The notes under the pieces are model-generated. The model was given only the letters and a program-made list of their open reading frames with translations, was not told the origin of the DNA and did not search any database. This document shows, piece after piece, positions 7,700-16,098 of a stretch of DNA of 35,311 nt. Each line of letters begins with the position of its first letter. The stretch's first letter is position 1. This DNA comes from an uncultured Synergistaceae bacterium (GTDB lineage Bacteria; Synergistota; Synergistia; Synergistales; Aminiphilaceae), in contig CALMLW010000006.1 of the NCBI GenBank assembly GCA_937868015.1, forward strand, positions 1 to 35,311, in the 5' to 3' direction. Both the position numbers and the translations under genes were made by a program.

Positions 7700-7748
7700 G
7701 CGCGAGCTTACCCCAACGGAGATGTCGGATGGAGCGGGAGGATGCAGG

Positions 7749-8630
7749 ATGCAGGGACTGGACGAACGCACCCGAGATCTGATTCAGCGCAGGGTCCTGA
7801 AGCGCGTCAAAGAAATTCCCTCGTTGCCCCAGTTCGTCGTGGAGACGCTAAAAAAACTTGACGACCCCAAAAGCAGCGCAGCCGATGTTTCCAATCGCCT
7901 CTCCCGGGACGAAGGGTTGGTGATCCGGATTCTTCGGCTGGCTAATTCTGCGTACTATGGGCTTCCTCGACGGATAGTGAGCGTGACGGAGGCTATTGCG
8001 CTTTTGGGTTTCAAAACCGTCAAAAGCATTGTCCTTTCGGCGTCGGTGTATCAATTCATGGACGGAGCTTTTACGGGGTACGCCTTGGATCGAGGGCAGC
8101 TCTGGAAGCACTCCCTGAGTGTGGCTTTCGTGGCCCGGCACATCGCCAAGAAGGTCAAAGGCGAAGAGGAAGAAGCCTACGTGGCAGGGATGTTGCACGA
8201 CCTGGGAAAGATTGTGTTGAACGACTTCGTCCGCTTCGGCTACGGCATCATCGTGCGTTTGGTGGAAGACGAATACATGCCCTTCATGGACGCAGAAACG
8301 CAAGTCCTGGGCTTCAACCACGCCCAGGTGGGAGGGCTGATGCTGGAGCAGTGGAACCTCCCGGAGACCTACCAGTACGCCGCCCGCTTTCATCACAACC
8401 CCGAAGAATGCCAGGACGTGCCCCAAACCATTCGCCGTATGGTGGACGTGGTTCACGTGGCCAACGCCGTGTGCCTCATGATGGGGCTAGGAATTGGGGC
8501 GGACGGGTTGCAATACACCCTGTCAGAGGCGGCCATGGAGCGATTGCGCCTAGAAAGCATAGAGGGACTCATGTCCGAGGTGGTGGATTTCATCTCTCAA
8601 GTGGACGAAGAGTTCCGCCTGGGGGACTGA
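7749..8630 (+). CDS. HDOD domain signalling protein
   Basis: The 293-residue protein begins with the HDOD pattern (KRVKEIPSLPQFVVETLKKL, about residues 15-34). Next come NRLSRDEGLVIRILRLANSAYYG and an HD-like core AGMLHDLGKIVL (about 147-158). HDOD proteins relate to HD hydrolases and act in signalling or c-di-GMP-linked control, often without proven catalysis. This one keeps an His-Asp pair, so residual hydrolase activity cannot be excluded. There is no attached output domain. ATG 7749 is preferred with GGGAGG upstream; an in-frame ATG at 7722 would add nine residues. Its stop overlaps the cmk start. Confidence 0.85.
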   Translation: MQGLDERTRDLIQRRVLKRVKEIPSLPQFVVETLKKLDDPKSSAADVSNRLSRDEGLVIRILRLANSAYYGLPRRIVSVTEAIALLGFKTVKSIVLSASVYQFMDGAFTGYALDRGQLWKHSLSVAFVARHIAKKVKGEEEEAYVAGMLHDLGKIVLNDFVRFGYGIIVRLVEDEYMPFMDAETQVLGFNHAQVGGLMLEQWNLPETYQYAARFHHNPEECQDVPQTIRRMVDVVHVANAVCLMMGLGIGADGLQYTLSEAAMERLRLESIEGLMSEVVDFISQVDEEFRLGD

Positions 8631-9301
8631 TGTCCATGACCCCGGTGGTGACGTTGGATGGTCCTGCGGGAGCGGGAAAGAGTACGGTGGCAAAGCGCCT
8701 AGCGGCCCGGTTAGGCCTGTCTTACCTGGACACGGGGGCCCTTTATCGGGCGTTGGCGTTCGTTTTGGACAGAGGGGGTGTTTTGCCCGCCGAAGGCCCC
8801 GAGCTCCTTCGGGCCCTGGAGGCGCTCCATGTGGATCTCAGAGAGGGCCGGGTGTGGGTGGGATCGGAAGATGTCACGGAGTTTTTGCGATCTTCCCGGG
8901 TGGACTCCGTGGTCTCGTCCTATGCGGCCCTGCCCCCGGTCCGAGATCGGCTCTTGGACCTCCAGCGCCAGCAGGCCCGCTCCGGGGGACTGGTGGCGGA
9001 GGGGCGAGACATGGGCACGGTGGTCTTTCCTCGGGCTAGCCTTAAAATCTTTCTTACCGCTTCGGACGAAGAGCGGGCCCGGCGGCGTTTCGAAGAACGA
9101 CGTCTCCGAGGCGAAGAGGTGAGCATGGAAGTCGTACGGGAGGGGATCCGTCATCGCGACGGCCAAGACGCCTCTCGAGAAGTAGCCCCCCTACGCCCCG
9201 CCGAGAACGCGGTCCTCGTGGCGACGGATGGTAAAACGGTGGATGAAGTAGTGGAAGAGATCGTGACCCTTTTCCGAAAGGCGGATTGTTCCAGTGCATA
9301 G
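8630..9301 (+). CDS. cmk: cytidylate kinase
   Basis: Cmk converts CMP and dCMP to the diphosphates using ATP. The 223-residue protein has the P-loop LDGPAGAGKSTVAKRLA (about residues 9-25), the CMP-site YLDTGALYRALA, EGRDMGTVVFP, and the lid-region RRRFEERRLRGE. The ATG at 8630 overlaps the HDOD stop (TGATG). A much longer upstream frame is only overlap with the HDOD gene. Its 3' end overlaps the GTG start of the acyltransferase gene by eight bases; cmk-plsC adjacency is common in bacteria. Confidence 0.95.
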   Translation: MSMTPVVTLDGPAGAGKSTVAKRLAARLGLSYLDTGALYRALAFVLDRGGVLPAEGPELLRALEALHVDLREGRVWVGSEDVTEFLRSSRVDSVVSSYAALPPVRDRLLDLQRQQARSGGLVAEGRDMGTVVFPRASLKIFLTASDEERARRRFEERRLRGEEVSMEVVREGIRHRDGQDASREVAPLRPAENAVLVATDGKTVDEVVEEIVTLFRKADCSSA

Positions 9302-9941
9302 GGGTCCCTATCGTCTTTTTTATGTCCTTACCTGCGGGGTGTTGCGGGCCTTTCTCCTTTGCTTTCACCGTTTCCGCGTGCGAGGACAGGACTCCCTAGG
9401 CCTTCCCCGAAGGGTCATCGTCGTGGCGAACCACTGCAGTAACCTGGACCCCATGGTGGTAGGGGTCTCTTTTCCCTGGACGTTGCGCTACTTGGCCAAA
9501 ACAGAGCTCTTTCGTGCCCCCCTTTTTGGCTTTTTGATCCGCAACTTGGGGGCTATCGCCGTGGAGCGAGAGGACAGCCAGCGCGCCGGGGCCGTGTTAA
9601 AATTGTTGCTGGACCTCCTGGAAGAAGGGCAATCGGTGCTCCTTTTTCCCGAGGGACACCGATCGCGGGACGGTTTTCTTCAGCCCCTGGAGGGAGGATT
9701 TGCCCTTCTTTCCCTCAAAATGGGAGTTCCTGTGGTGCCCGCCGTGATCTCCGGCACCTTTGCGGCCCTTCCCCCGGGGGGAAAGTGGCGATGGAAACCC
9801 GTTTCAATCTGTTACGGTCCTCCGATTGACCCCGCATCGATCCCCTCTGAGATGCCTGACAAGACCCGGCGCCGCCTCTTAGTGGAAAGGGTCGAGGGGG
9901 CCCTTCGATCCATGGGGGCAAAGGGGGCGGGGAGTCCTTGA
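9294..9941 (+). CDS. plsC: 1-acyl-sn-glycerol-3-phosphate acyltransferase
   Basis: PlsC acylates lysophosphatidic acid to phosphatidic acid at the inner membrane. The 215-residue protein has a hydrophobic N-terminal segment (about residues 7-25). It carries the catalytic HX4D motif as NHCSNLDP (His47, Asp52) and the glycerol-phosphate binding motif LLFPEGHRSRDG (about 117-128), followed by VPVVPAVISGT. The GTG start lies inside the end of cmk. The stop overlaps the TTG start of hflX. Confidence 0.92.
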   Translation: MHRGPYRLFYVLTCGVLRAFLLCFHRFRVRGQDSLGLPRRVIVVANHCSNLDPMVVGVSFPWTLRYLAKTELFRAPLFGFLIRNLGAIAVEREDSQRAGAVLKLLLDLLEEGQSVLLFPEGHRSRDGFLQPLEGGFALLSLKMGVPVVPAVISGTFAALPPGGKWRWKPVSICYGPPIDPASIPSEMPDKTRRRLLVERVEGALRSMGAKGAGSP

Positions 9942-11092
9942 AGAGCTCCCGGGCGGTGACGCTGTTTGTTCAGCAGAAAAACCAGACCGACGAGGAAGTA
10001 GCTCTCCTTCAGGGAGAGCTTTCTCTTCTTCTCGGCAACATGGGAGTGACGGTGGGAGCTTCGGTGGTCCAACGCCGGGATGCCCCCGATCCGGCCTACT
10101 ACATCGGTCAGGGGAAGGCACTGGAAGCGGCGGCGGCGGCCCAGGCCGTGGGGGCTAAAATGGTCGTCTGCGATGACGTCCTCTCTCCGAGTCAGCTTTT
10201 CCACCTATCCCAGCTGACAAAACTTGAAGTATGGGACCGGGCGCGGGTCATCATGCGTCTTTTTGATGCCCGGGCTCATTCGGCGGAGGCCAAGCTCCAA
10301 ATTGACCTCGCCCGATGTCGCATGGAACTGCCCTCGCTGAAGGGGTTGGGACAGCAGATGTCCCGTACCGGAGGGGGCATCGGCACCCGGGGGCCTGGGG
10401 AGACGGAATTTGAGCGGCATCGGAGAAAATTTCACCGACGAGAGCGAGACATCATGAAGCGCTTGGATTTGGTGCGCCAGCGGCGTCAGGGCCAAAGGGA
10501 GCGAAGGCGCCGCCAAGGGTTTTTCACCGTGGCCCTCGTGGGGTATACCAATAGCGGCAAATCCACGCTCCTGCGGAGCCTCTCCAAGGACCCTTCGATT
10601 TTTGTGGCGGATAAACTCTTTGCCACGTTGGACACGGCCCTTCGCCCCGTCTTTTTGCCCTCGGGAGAGCGGGTGATGGTGGCGGACACGGTGGGATTCG
10701 TGCGCAAGTTGCCCCACGACCTGGTGGCGGCTTTTCGGGCGACCCTGGAAGAAGTGCGGGAGTCGGATCTCCTCCTCATCGTTTTAGATCTAACCGCCCA
10801 GGACATCCAGGGCGATCTGGAAGTGGTGCAATCCACGCTGAAAGACCTGGGGGCCGGAGCATTGCCTCGAATTATAGTTCTTAACAAAGAAGACCTGGCC
10901 CCTCCGGAGGCGCGAGAGAGCCTTCTCAGGCGGTGGAGCGAGGAAGGGGAGACCGTTCGGGCCGTGAGTGCCCTTCGAGGGACCGATTTGAAATCCCTTT
11001 GCCGGGCCGTGGATGACGTGCTCTTTGGCGGGGGCGTGCGCGGGGAAAGAAGTCTCGGGCCTTTCGGAGAGGATGGGGGTTCGACATGCTGA
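9938..11092 (+). CDS. hflX: ribosome-associated GTPase HflX
   Basis: HflX is a translational GTPase-family protein that splits stalled or hibernating ribosomes. The 384-residue protein has the glycine-rich N-terminal domain, ending in a linker with GIGTRGPGETEFERHRR and a basic coiled-coil. The G domain shows G1 GYTNSGKSTL, G3 DTVGF and G4 NKED. The start is TTG in TTGA overlapping plsC, with GGGGAG upstream. Its last seven bases overlap yicC. Confidence 0.94.
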   Translation: MKSSRAVTLFVQQKNQTDEEVALLQGELSLLLGNMGVTVGASVVQRRDAPDPAYYIGQGKALEAAAAAQAVGAKMVVCDDVLSPSQLFHLSQLTKLEVWDRARVIMRLFDARAHSAEAKLQIDLARCRMELPSLKGLGQQMSRTGGGIGTRGPGETEFERHRRKFHRRERDIMKRLDLVRQRRQGQRERRRRQGFFTVALVGYTNSGKSTLLRSLSKDPSIFVADKLFATLDTALRPVFLPSGERVMVADTVGFVRKLPHDLVAAFRATLEEVRESDLLLIVLDLTAQDIQGDLEVVQSTLKDLGAGALPRIIVLNKEDLAPPEARESLLRRWSEEGETVRAVSALRGTDLKSLCRAVDDVLFGGGVRGERSLGPFGEDGGSTC

Positions 11093-11970
11093 TTAGCATG
11101 ACCGGTTTTGGCCGGTGCCAGAAAAGTGCGACCTGGGGAAATCTTTCGGTGGAGATCTCCAGCGTGAATCATCGTTTCCAGGAGGTTTCCCTACGCCTTC
11201 CCCGGGAGTTGGGGGGATGGGAGATCCCCTTGGACCGACAGATTCGCCAATCCTTCAATCGAGGCAAGGCGGAAGTCCGGGTGGCGGTATCTTGGGCTCC
11301 CACCTTGCGGGCTGCTTCCGTGCGGGAAGATGTGCTGGAAAAGTACGTGCGGAGCGTGGCGGCCGTGGGAGAGAAGTTGAGATTTCCCCGGAGCGGGGAG
11401 TTGGAGAGCTATCTGGGCCTTCCGGGGGTCTTAGAGACCGGGGAACCTCAGGAAAAGGTTCGTGAACAATTGGAATTTGACCTCCAGGAGACCCTAAAGG
11501 CGGCGATGGAGTCGTGGCAGGCCATGCGACGAAACGAAGGGAAACATATGGAAGAAGACCTCTTGGGCCATTTGGCCTCTTACCGTGGCCGCCTGGACGA
11601 GATCCGATCTCTTTGGCCCGGTGCTCGGGACGAAGCCCTGCGGAGCATGGGCACCCGCCTCCAGGCCCTGCTAGATCAGGGCGGGTGGCGCCTGGATGAG
11701 GCCCGATTCGCCCAAGAGGCCGCTGTGCTGGCGGATCGATGGGACGTGGCCGAAGAGCTCTCTCGCTCCGAAAGCCACATGGCTCAGTTTCGGTCTGTAA
11801 TGGCTGAAGATGGAGGAGTGGGGAGAAAGCTCGACTTCCTCGTCCAGGAGATGAATCGAGAAATAAACACCATGGGATCCAAGGTTTCAGATGGCCGGAT
11901 CCGCTGGCTGGTAGTGGAAGCTAAGGCCGATCTGGAGCGGATGCGCGAGCAAATCCAGAATGTGGAGTGA
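11086..11970 (+). CDS. yicC: YicC family endoribonuclease
   Basis: The 294-residue protein has both YicC family signatures: the N-terminal ISMTGFGR, with VEISSVNHRFQEVSLRLPREL, and the C-terminal domain QEMNREINTMGSKVSD. E. coli YicC is an endoribonuclease that acts on certain RNAs. The gene overlaps hflX by seven bases. The order yicC-remA-gmk-rpoZ-coaBC-priA is well known from Firmicutes. Confidence 0.93.
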   Translation: MLISMTGFGRCQKSATWGNLSVEISSVNHRFQEVSLRLPRELGGWEIPLDRQIRQSFNRGKAEVRVAVSWAPTLRAASVREDVLEKYVRSVAAVGEKLRFPRSGELESYLGLPGVLETGEPQEKVREQLEFDLQETLKAAMESWQAMRRNEGKHMEEDLLGHLASYRGRLDEIRSLWPGARDEALRSMGTRLQALLDQGGWRLDEARFAQEAAVLADRWDVAEELSRSESHMAQFRSVMAEDGGVGRKLDFLVQEMNREINTMGSKVSDGRIRWLVVEAKADLERMREQIQNVE

Positions 11971-11976
11971 TGCCCC

Positions 11977-12246
11977 TTGCAGTACCGGCTGCTGCACGTA
12001 GGATTCGGCAACATGGTGGTGAGCGACCGAGTAGTGGGCATCATCAGCCCTTCTTCGGCCCCCATCAAGCGCCTCAAAGAAGAGGCCCGGGGGGCAGGGC
12101 TTTTGGTGGACGCCACCCAAGGAAGGAAGACCCGATCGGTGCTCATCATGGACAGCAACCACGTGATCCTTTCGGCCCTTCAGCCAGAGACCCTGGCCCA
12201 CCGTTTCGTCGAGGAAGAAGAAGGCGATGGCGACGGCGAAGAATAG
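11977..12246 (+). CDS. remA: RemA/DUF370 family regulator
   Basis: The 89-residue protein is very close to B. subtilis RemA over its core. [10 protein letters not shown], then [15 protein letters not shown], and finally [19 protein letters not shown] and [12 protein letters not shown] are all visible. In Bacillus, RemA is a ring-forming DNA-binding protein that activates matrix and osmoprotection genes; its role in this lineage is unknown. The start is a TTG six bases after the yicC stop, with GGAG upstream. The C-terminus is an acidic tail coded within the overlap with gmk. Its place before gmk matches Firmicutes. Confidence 0.9.
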   Translation: MQYRLLHVGFGNMVVSDRVVGIISPSSAPIKRLKEEARGAGLLVDATQGRKTRSVLIMDSNHVILSALQPETLAHRFVEEEEGDGDGEE

Positions 12247-12814
12247 GGGACGAGTCATCGTACTATCGGGCCCTAGCGGGGCGGGAAAGGGGACGCTCCG
12301 CAAGCGCCTTTTCGAGAAGATCCCGGAATTAGTTTTTTCCATCTCCTGCACCACCCGACCTCCCCGGGCCGGAGAGCAGGACGGGGTGGACTATTGGTTC
12401 GTGTCGGAGGAAGACTTTTCCCTGTGGCGCGACCAAGAGGCTTTTCTCGAGTGGGCCGAGGTCCACGGCCATCACTACGGCACCCGGTGGGCGGACGTAG
12501 AGCGAGGATTGGAGGCCGGAAAGTGTGTGGTACTTGAGATCGACGTCCAGGGGGCCCGACGGGTTAAAGCCCTTTTCCCCGACGCGCTGTTGATCTTTAT
12601 CATGCCCCCGTCCTCGGAGGCCCTCCAAGACCGGTTGCGGCATCGAGGCAGCGAAGGAGAGGACACCTTGGTCCTCCGCATGGAGAATGCCCGGCGCGAG
12701 ATGGAACAAGCGTCGTTTTATGACCAGGTGGTGGTGAACGACGACCTGGAAAAAGCCCTGGATTGCCTAGTTCCTGCGGTGCGGGCGTGTGTCGATGGAA
12801 TAAAGGGAAGGTGA
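12227..12814 (+). CDS. gmk: guanylate kinase
   Basis: Gmk phosphorylates GMP and dGMP. The 195-residue protein has the P-loop [17 protein letters not shown] (about residues 11-27), the GMP-binding [34 protein letters not shown], and [14 protein letters not shown]. It is of normal length. The ATG is 20 bases inside remA, so the two genes share a transcript. The last bases overlap rpoZ. Confidence 0.95.
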   Translation: MATAKNRGRVIVLSGPSGAGKGTLRKRLFEKIPELVFSISCTTRPPRAGEQDGVDYWFVSEEDFSLWRDQEAFLEWAEVHGHHYGTRWADVERGLEAGKCVVLEIDVQGARRVKALFPDALLIFIMPPSSEALQDRLRHRGSEGEDTLVLRMENARREMEQASFYDQVVVNDDLEKALDCLVPAVRACVDGIKGR

Positions 12815-13074
12815 GAAGGGTGATTTTTTCCGACCTGGAAGAGTTATGTGAGAAGTTCGACATAGAAAGCAAGTACGTCCTTACCGTCATTGTGTCTCAG
12901 CGGGCGCGTTTTTTGAGTGAACAAAAGGGGAGGTATGTCGCCGGGGATTCATCCGAAAAGTACATATCGACGGCCCTTCAGGAGTTGGTCGACGGGAAAC
13001 TCCGCCACTCATGCCCTGCGGTGGAGCGCAAGGCCGTGCCAGGGGTCCCCGAACATGTCGTGGTGGAAGAATAA
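12811..13074 (+). CDS. rpoZ: RNA polymerase omega subunit
   Basis: An 87-residue omega subunit, which helps assemble RNA polymerase and in some bacteria helps bind ppGpp. The core LEELCEKFDIESKYVLTVIV followed by SQRARFL matches the omega helix that clamps beta-prime, and ISTALQELVDGKL matches the second conserved helix. The start may be GTG 12811 (GTGA overlap with gmk) or GTG 12820 (better spacing from GGGAAGG). Position between gmk and coaBC supports the call. It overlaps coaBC by 20 bases. Confidence 0.88.
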   Translation: MRRVIFSDLEELCEKFDIESKYVLTVIVSQRARFLSEQKGRYVAGDSSEKYISTALQELVDGKLRHSCPAVERKAVPGVPEHVVVEE

Positions 13075-14272
13075 CCGTCGGGTGCTGCTTGGCATTTCCG
13101 GGGGTATTGCGGCCTATAAGGCTCCAGAAATCGTCCGGGGACTCCGGCGCACGGGCTGTGAGGTGGACATTATCCTCACCGAGGCGGCGGAGAGTTTCGT
13201 CAGCCCCTTGGTGCTGGGTACCCTATCGGGACGCCGGGTTTGGCGCCAAAAGGACTTCTTGAGCCCCGCAGGGGGGGCGCAGATCCCCCATATTACCTTG
13301 GCGGGCCGAGCTGAAACCCTTTGCGTGGCCCCCGCCACCGCCAACACCTTACGCCGGGCCGCCCGGGGAGAGGCCGAAACCCTTCTGGGGGCCGCTATCT
13401 TGGCGACCCGAGCTCCGGTGGTGCTCTTTCCCGCCATGAACGAGCACATGTGGGACCATCCCACCACGAGACGGTCCGTGGAGGAGTGTCGGGCGTGGGG
13501 TTATGGCGTGGTGGAGCCCGAAGAGGGAGCGCTAGCCTGCGGCTACGAGGGAAGGGGACGCCTTCCTTCCGTGGAGGTCATCCTGGAAGAAATCTGGCGA
13601 AGGCTCCGCCCGCTCCCTGATTTAGTGGGGCGCAAGGTGGTGATCACCGCAGGACCCACGTGGGAGTTCCTTGATCCGGTGCGATTTATCTCCAATCCCA
13701 GCAGCGGGCGTATGGGCTTTGCCCTGGCTCGCACCGCCTGGTATCGGGGGGCCCAGGTGTGCCTGATCTCCGGCCCCGTGGCCCTCTCTCCCCTCCATGG
13801 CGTGCGCCACATCTCGGTTACCTCGGCGGAGGAGATGCGCCGGGCGGTCCTGGCAGAAATGGACGACGCCGCCGTCATCGTCAAGGCCGCCGCCGTGGGG
13901 GACTACCGAGGGGCGTCCCCCTCTTCCCAGAAGATCAAAAGGGAGGGGCAGGCTCTCAGGACGATCGACCTGGTGGCTAATCCGGACATCGCCGCCGAGG
14001 TGGGATCTCGCAAGCGCCCGCACCAGATCCTCGTGGGATTTGCCGCCGAGACGGAGGACCTCCGGGCCCACGCGGAGGAGAAGATGCGCCGAAAAAACCT
14101 TGATTTCATCGCCGCCAACCTGGTCTCCGGCGAAGAAGGGGCTTTCCGTCGAGAGACCAACCGAGTGGAGCTGCTGAGCCCTTGGGCGGAAGACCAGGTC
14201 CTCGCAGGCTCCAAAGACGAGGTGGCCGACGGCATTTGGGACGCGGTGGTCCAACGCCTTTCTCAAGTCTGA
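13055..14272 (+). CDS. coaBC: bifunctional phosphopantothenoylcysteine synthetase/decarboxylase
   Basis: The 405-residue fusion makes 4'-phosphopantetheine in CoA synthesis. The N-terminal flavin decarboxylase (CoaC, about residues 8-180) shows LGISGGIAAYKAPE, the motif PAMNEHMW, and the catalytic-cysteine region GALACGYEGRGRL. The C-terminal CTP-dependent synthetase (CoaB, about 190-405) shows ITAGPTWEFLDPVRFISN with SSGRMG, KAAAVGDYRG and the SQKIKRE lysine motif. ATG 13055 has AGGGG nine bases upstream; a longer open frame to 12917 overlaps rpoZ. The stop overlaps priA as TGATG. Confidence 0.95.
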   Translation: MSWWKNNRRVLLGISGGIAAYKAPEIVRGLRRTGCEVDIILTEAAESFVSPLVLGTLSGRRVWRQKDFLSPAGGAQIPHITLAGRAETLCVAPATANTLRRAARGEAETLLGAAILATRAPVVLFPAMNEHMWDHPTTRRSVEECRAWGYGVVEPEEGALACGYEGRGRLPSVEVILEEIWRRLRPLPDLVGRKVVITAGPTWEFLDPVRFISNPSSGRMGFALARTAWYRGAQVCLISGPVALSPLHGVRHISVTSAEEMRRAVLAEMDDAAVIVKAAAVGDYRGASPSSQKIKREGQALRTIDLVANPDIAAEVGSRKRPHQILVGFAAETEDLRAHAEEKMRRKNLDFIAANLVSGEEGAFRRETNRVELLSPWAEDQVLAGSKDEVADGIWDAVVQRLSQV

Positions 14273-16059
14273 TGGAGATCACCCTGGAGGTCTGCGTCCC
14301 CGGCCCTTGGTGGCATGCCCTGACGTACCGCTTTGATCGCCCCCTTCCTCCGGGGGTTCGGGTGAAGGTCCCCGTAGGGCGTGGCCATCGGGTGGGATTC
14401 GTGGCGCCGGACGGCCCTTCCCCTCCTCCGGGGCAAGGAGAGCTGAAAGAGATTGAAGACGTTCTGGATGGAGCTCCTCCCCTGGGAGAAGAGCTGGGGC
14501 GTCTGGCCTCTTGGATAGGAATTAATTATCTTTGCGGCACTCCCCTGGCTTTGGGACGCATCGCCCCGGGGTTTCTTTTGCGGGGCCAGGGGGCCTTTCA
14601 GGAAGACCTTCCGGTGAGGGCGTCGTCCGGCGATTCGGAGGACGCCTTTGTCTTCGACCCTCGGGACGATCGCCGTTGGGGGCGCTATCGGGAAGAGATC
14701 GGGGGCGTATCCGGGGGGATCCTGGCGCTTTTTGGTGAACAAAGTGACGCTGCCCGATTCTGGGATCTTTTGCCAGACAGGGAAAGAGGGCGAGGGATCC
14801 TTTGGCCCTCCTCGGGGGGGCGGGCCCTTCAGCGAGCCTGGGAAGCCGTCCGATCCGGAGAAAGGTCGTTGGTGGTGGGAGGGCGAGGGGCCCTCTTTGC
14901 CCCCTTAAGAGACCTCCGGCTGGTGGTGGTGGACGAAGAAGCCAGTGGCGGGCACCGTTTCGTAGATCCCCCGTTTTTGCACGCCCGCACGGTGGCCTCT
15001 CAGAGAGCCCGCCTTTGGAGATCCCGCTTCCTGGCGGGGGGGCGAATGCCCTCGGCGAGGCTTTTCCGCATGGAGGGGGGGAGGGGATCGGAGCGCCCGG
15101 GGGATCGGCTCTTTTTCGTGGACCTCCGCCGCACGGATGCGGTGGCAGTGGCAGGGGTCCGAGATCCGTTGCGCATCGGCGCGGCGACCTTTCGGGAGAC
15201 GAAGAGGGCGGTCCAGCGAGGAATGGGAGCTCTTTGGATTTTGGACCGCAAGGGATATGCCAGCGAAGTGGCCTGCGCGGAGTGCGGGGCTCCCCTCCGT
15301 TGCCCCTCCTGCGGTGGAACCTGTCGATGGGAGCGGGGGCGCTATGCGTGCCCCTTTTGCGGCACCCCTCAAGCCCAAGATCCCTCCTGTTCGGTGTGCC
15401 GAGGAATCCTGCTCCAGGGGTTGAGGCCGGGGATTGAGACGCTTTGGGAGGCCGCCTCGGATCTTTTTCGAGGTGATTTTCCGGTGATCTTTTGGGCCGG
15501 AGGGAAAAGGGGAACTTTGGAAGCCCGCCGAGCCCTCCGAAAGAGCGGGGGCGTCGTCTTGGGGACTCGGGGAGCCCTGGCGCTGTGCGACCATCTCTCG
15601 GTCGGATGTGTGGCGTGGATCGATGCGGACGCGGAAGCTCGCCAGCCGCGCTATGATGCCCGGTTCGTGGCCTTTCGCATGATATGGGAATCACTGTGGC
15701 GGGGAGGGCGGTGCGAAGATCGCACCGTGGTGGTGCAAAGCCGGTCTCCCCTACGGGGGTGGCAGGAAAGCCTTCCTCGGGGATGGGGGGCCTTTTGGGC
15801 GCGGGAGATGGAGGAAAGAAGGCTCTACAACCTTCCTCCCTATCGCCCCTTGCTCTCCCTGGAAGCGGGACTAGAGGACAAAGAGGCGCTGCGGAAGGCG
15901 CTGGAATCCCAAGGGGTAGAAGTGCTCGATCCCGGCCTTGGAGACGGCATGCTCTGGGCTCGCCCGGAGCACCTGGGGGCGGCGCGCCGGGCCCTGGAAC
16001 CATTCTTTCGCATCCGTCGTAAGGGGCCCTTTCCCAGGATCGTCCTGGAGAGGGAATAG
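14272..16059 (+). CDS. priA: PriA-like primosomal protein lacking helicase motifs
   Basis: The 595-residue protein follows the PriA plan but is shorter than typical PriA (about 730). The N-terminal 3'-DNA-binding domain includes RVKVPVGRGHRVGFV. Zinc-binding cysteines are all present: 335/338, 344/347, 360/363, 373/376, plus Cys351. The helicase motifs are eroded. The Walker A site (GVTGSGKTE in E. coli-type PriA) reads GVSGGILALFGE with no Lys-Thr; DEEH is DEEA (residues 221-224); and the last motif QVAGRAGR reads ESLWRGGR. Replication restart by DNA binding and helicase loading is possible, unwinding is unlikely. Actinobacterial PriA proteins are a known precedent for helicase-less forms. 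Confidence 0.85.
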   Translation: MEITLEVCVPGPWWHALTYRFDRPLPPGVRVKVPVGRGHRVGFVAPDGPSPPPGQGELKEIEDVLDGAPPLGEELGRLASWIGINYLCGTPLALGRIAPGFLLRGQGAFQEDLPVRASSGDSEDAFVFDPRDDRRWGRYREEIGGVSGGILALFGEQSDAARFWDLLPDRERGRGILWPSSGGRALQRAWEAVRSGERSLVVGGRGALFAPLRDLRLVVVDEEASGGHRFVDPPFLHARTVASQRARLWRSRFLAGGRMPSARLFRMEGGRGSERPGDRLFFVDLRRTDAVAVAGVRDPLRIGAATFRETKRAVQRGMGALWILDRKGYASEVACAECGAPLRCPSCGGTCRWERGRYACPFCGTPQAQDPSCSVCRGILLQGLRPGIETLWEAASDLFRGDFPVIFWAGGKRGTLEARRALRKSGGVVLGTRGALALCDHLSVGCVAWIDADAEARQPRYDARFVAFRMIWESLWRGGRCEDRTVVVQSRSPLRGWQESLPRGWGAFWAREMEERRLYNLPPYRPLLSLEAGLEDKEALRKALESQGVEVLDPGLGDGMLWARPEHLGAARRALEPFFRIRRKGPFPRIVLERE

Positions 16060-16098
16060 GGGCCATTGCCATGGCCTGCGGAATTAGGAGGAACAATC

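Noticed and set aside
14522-16096. 524-codon minus-strand frame opposite priA
   Set aside because: Composition is Pro/Arg/Ser-rich, with no family pattern; a GC-skew shadow of priA.
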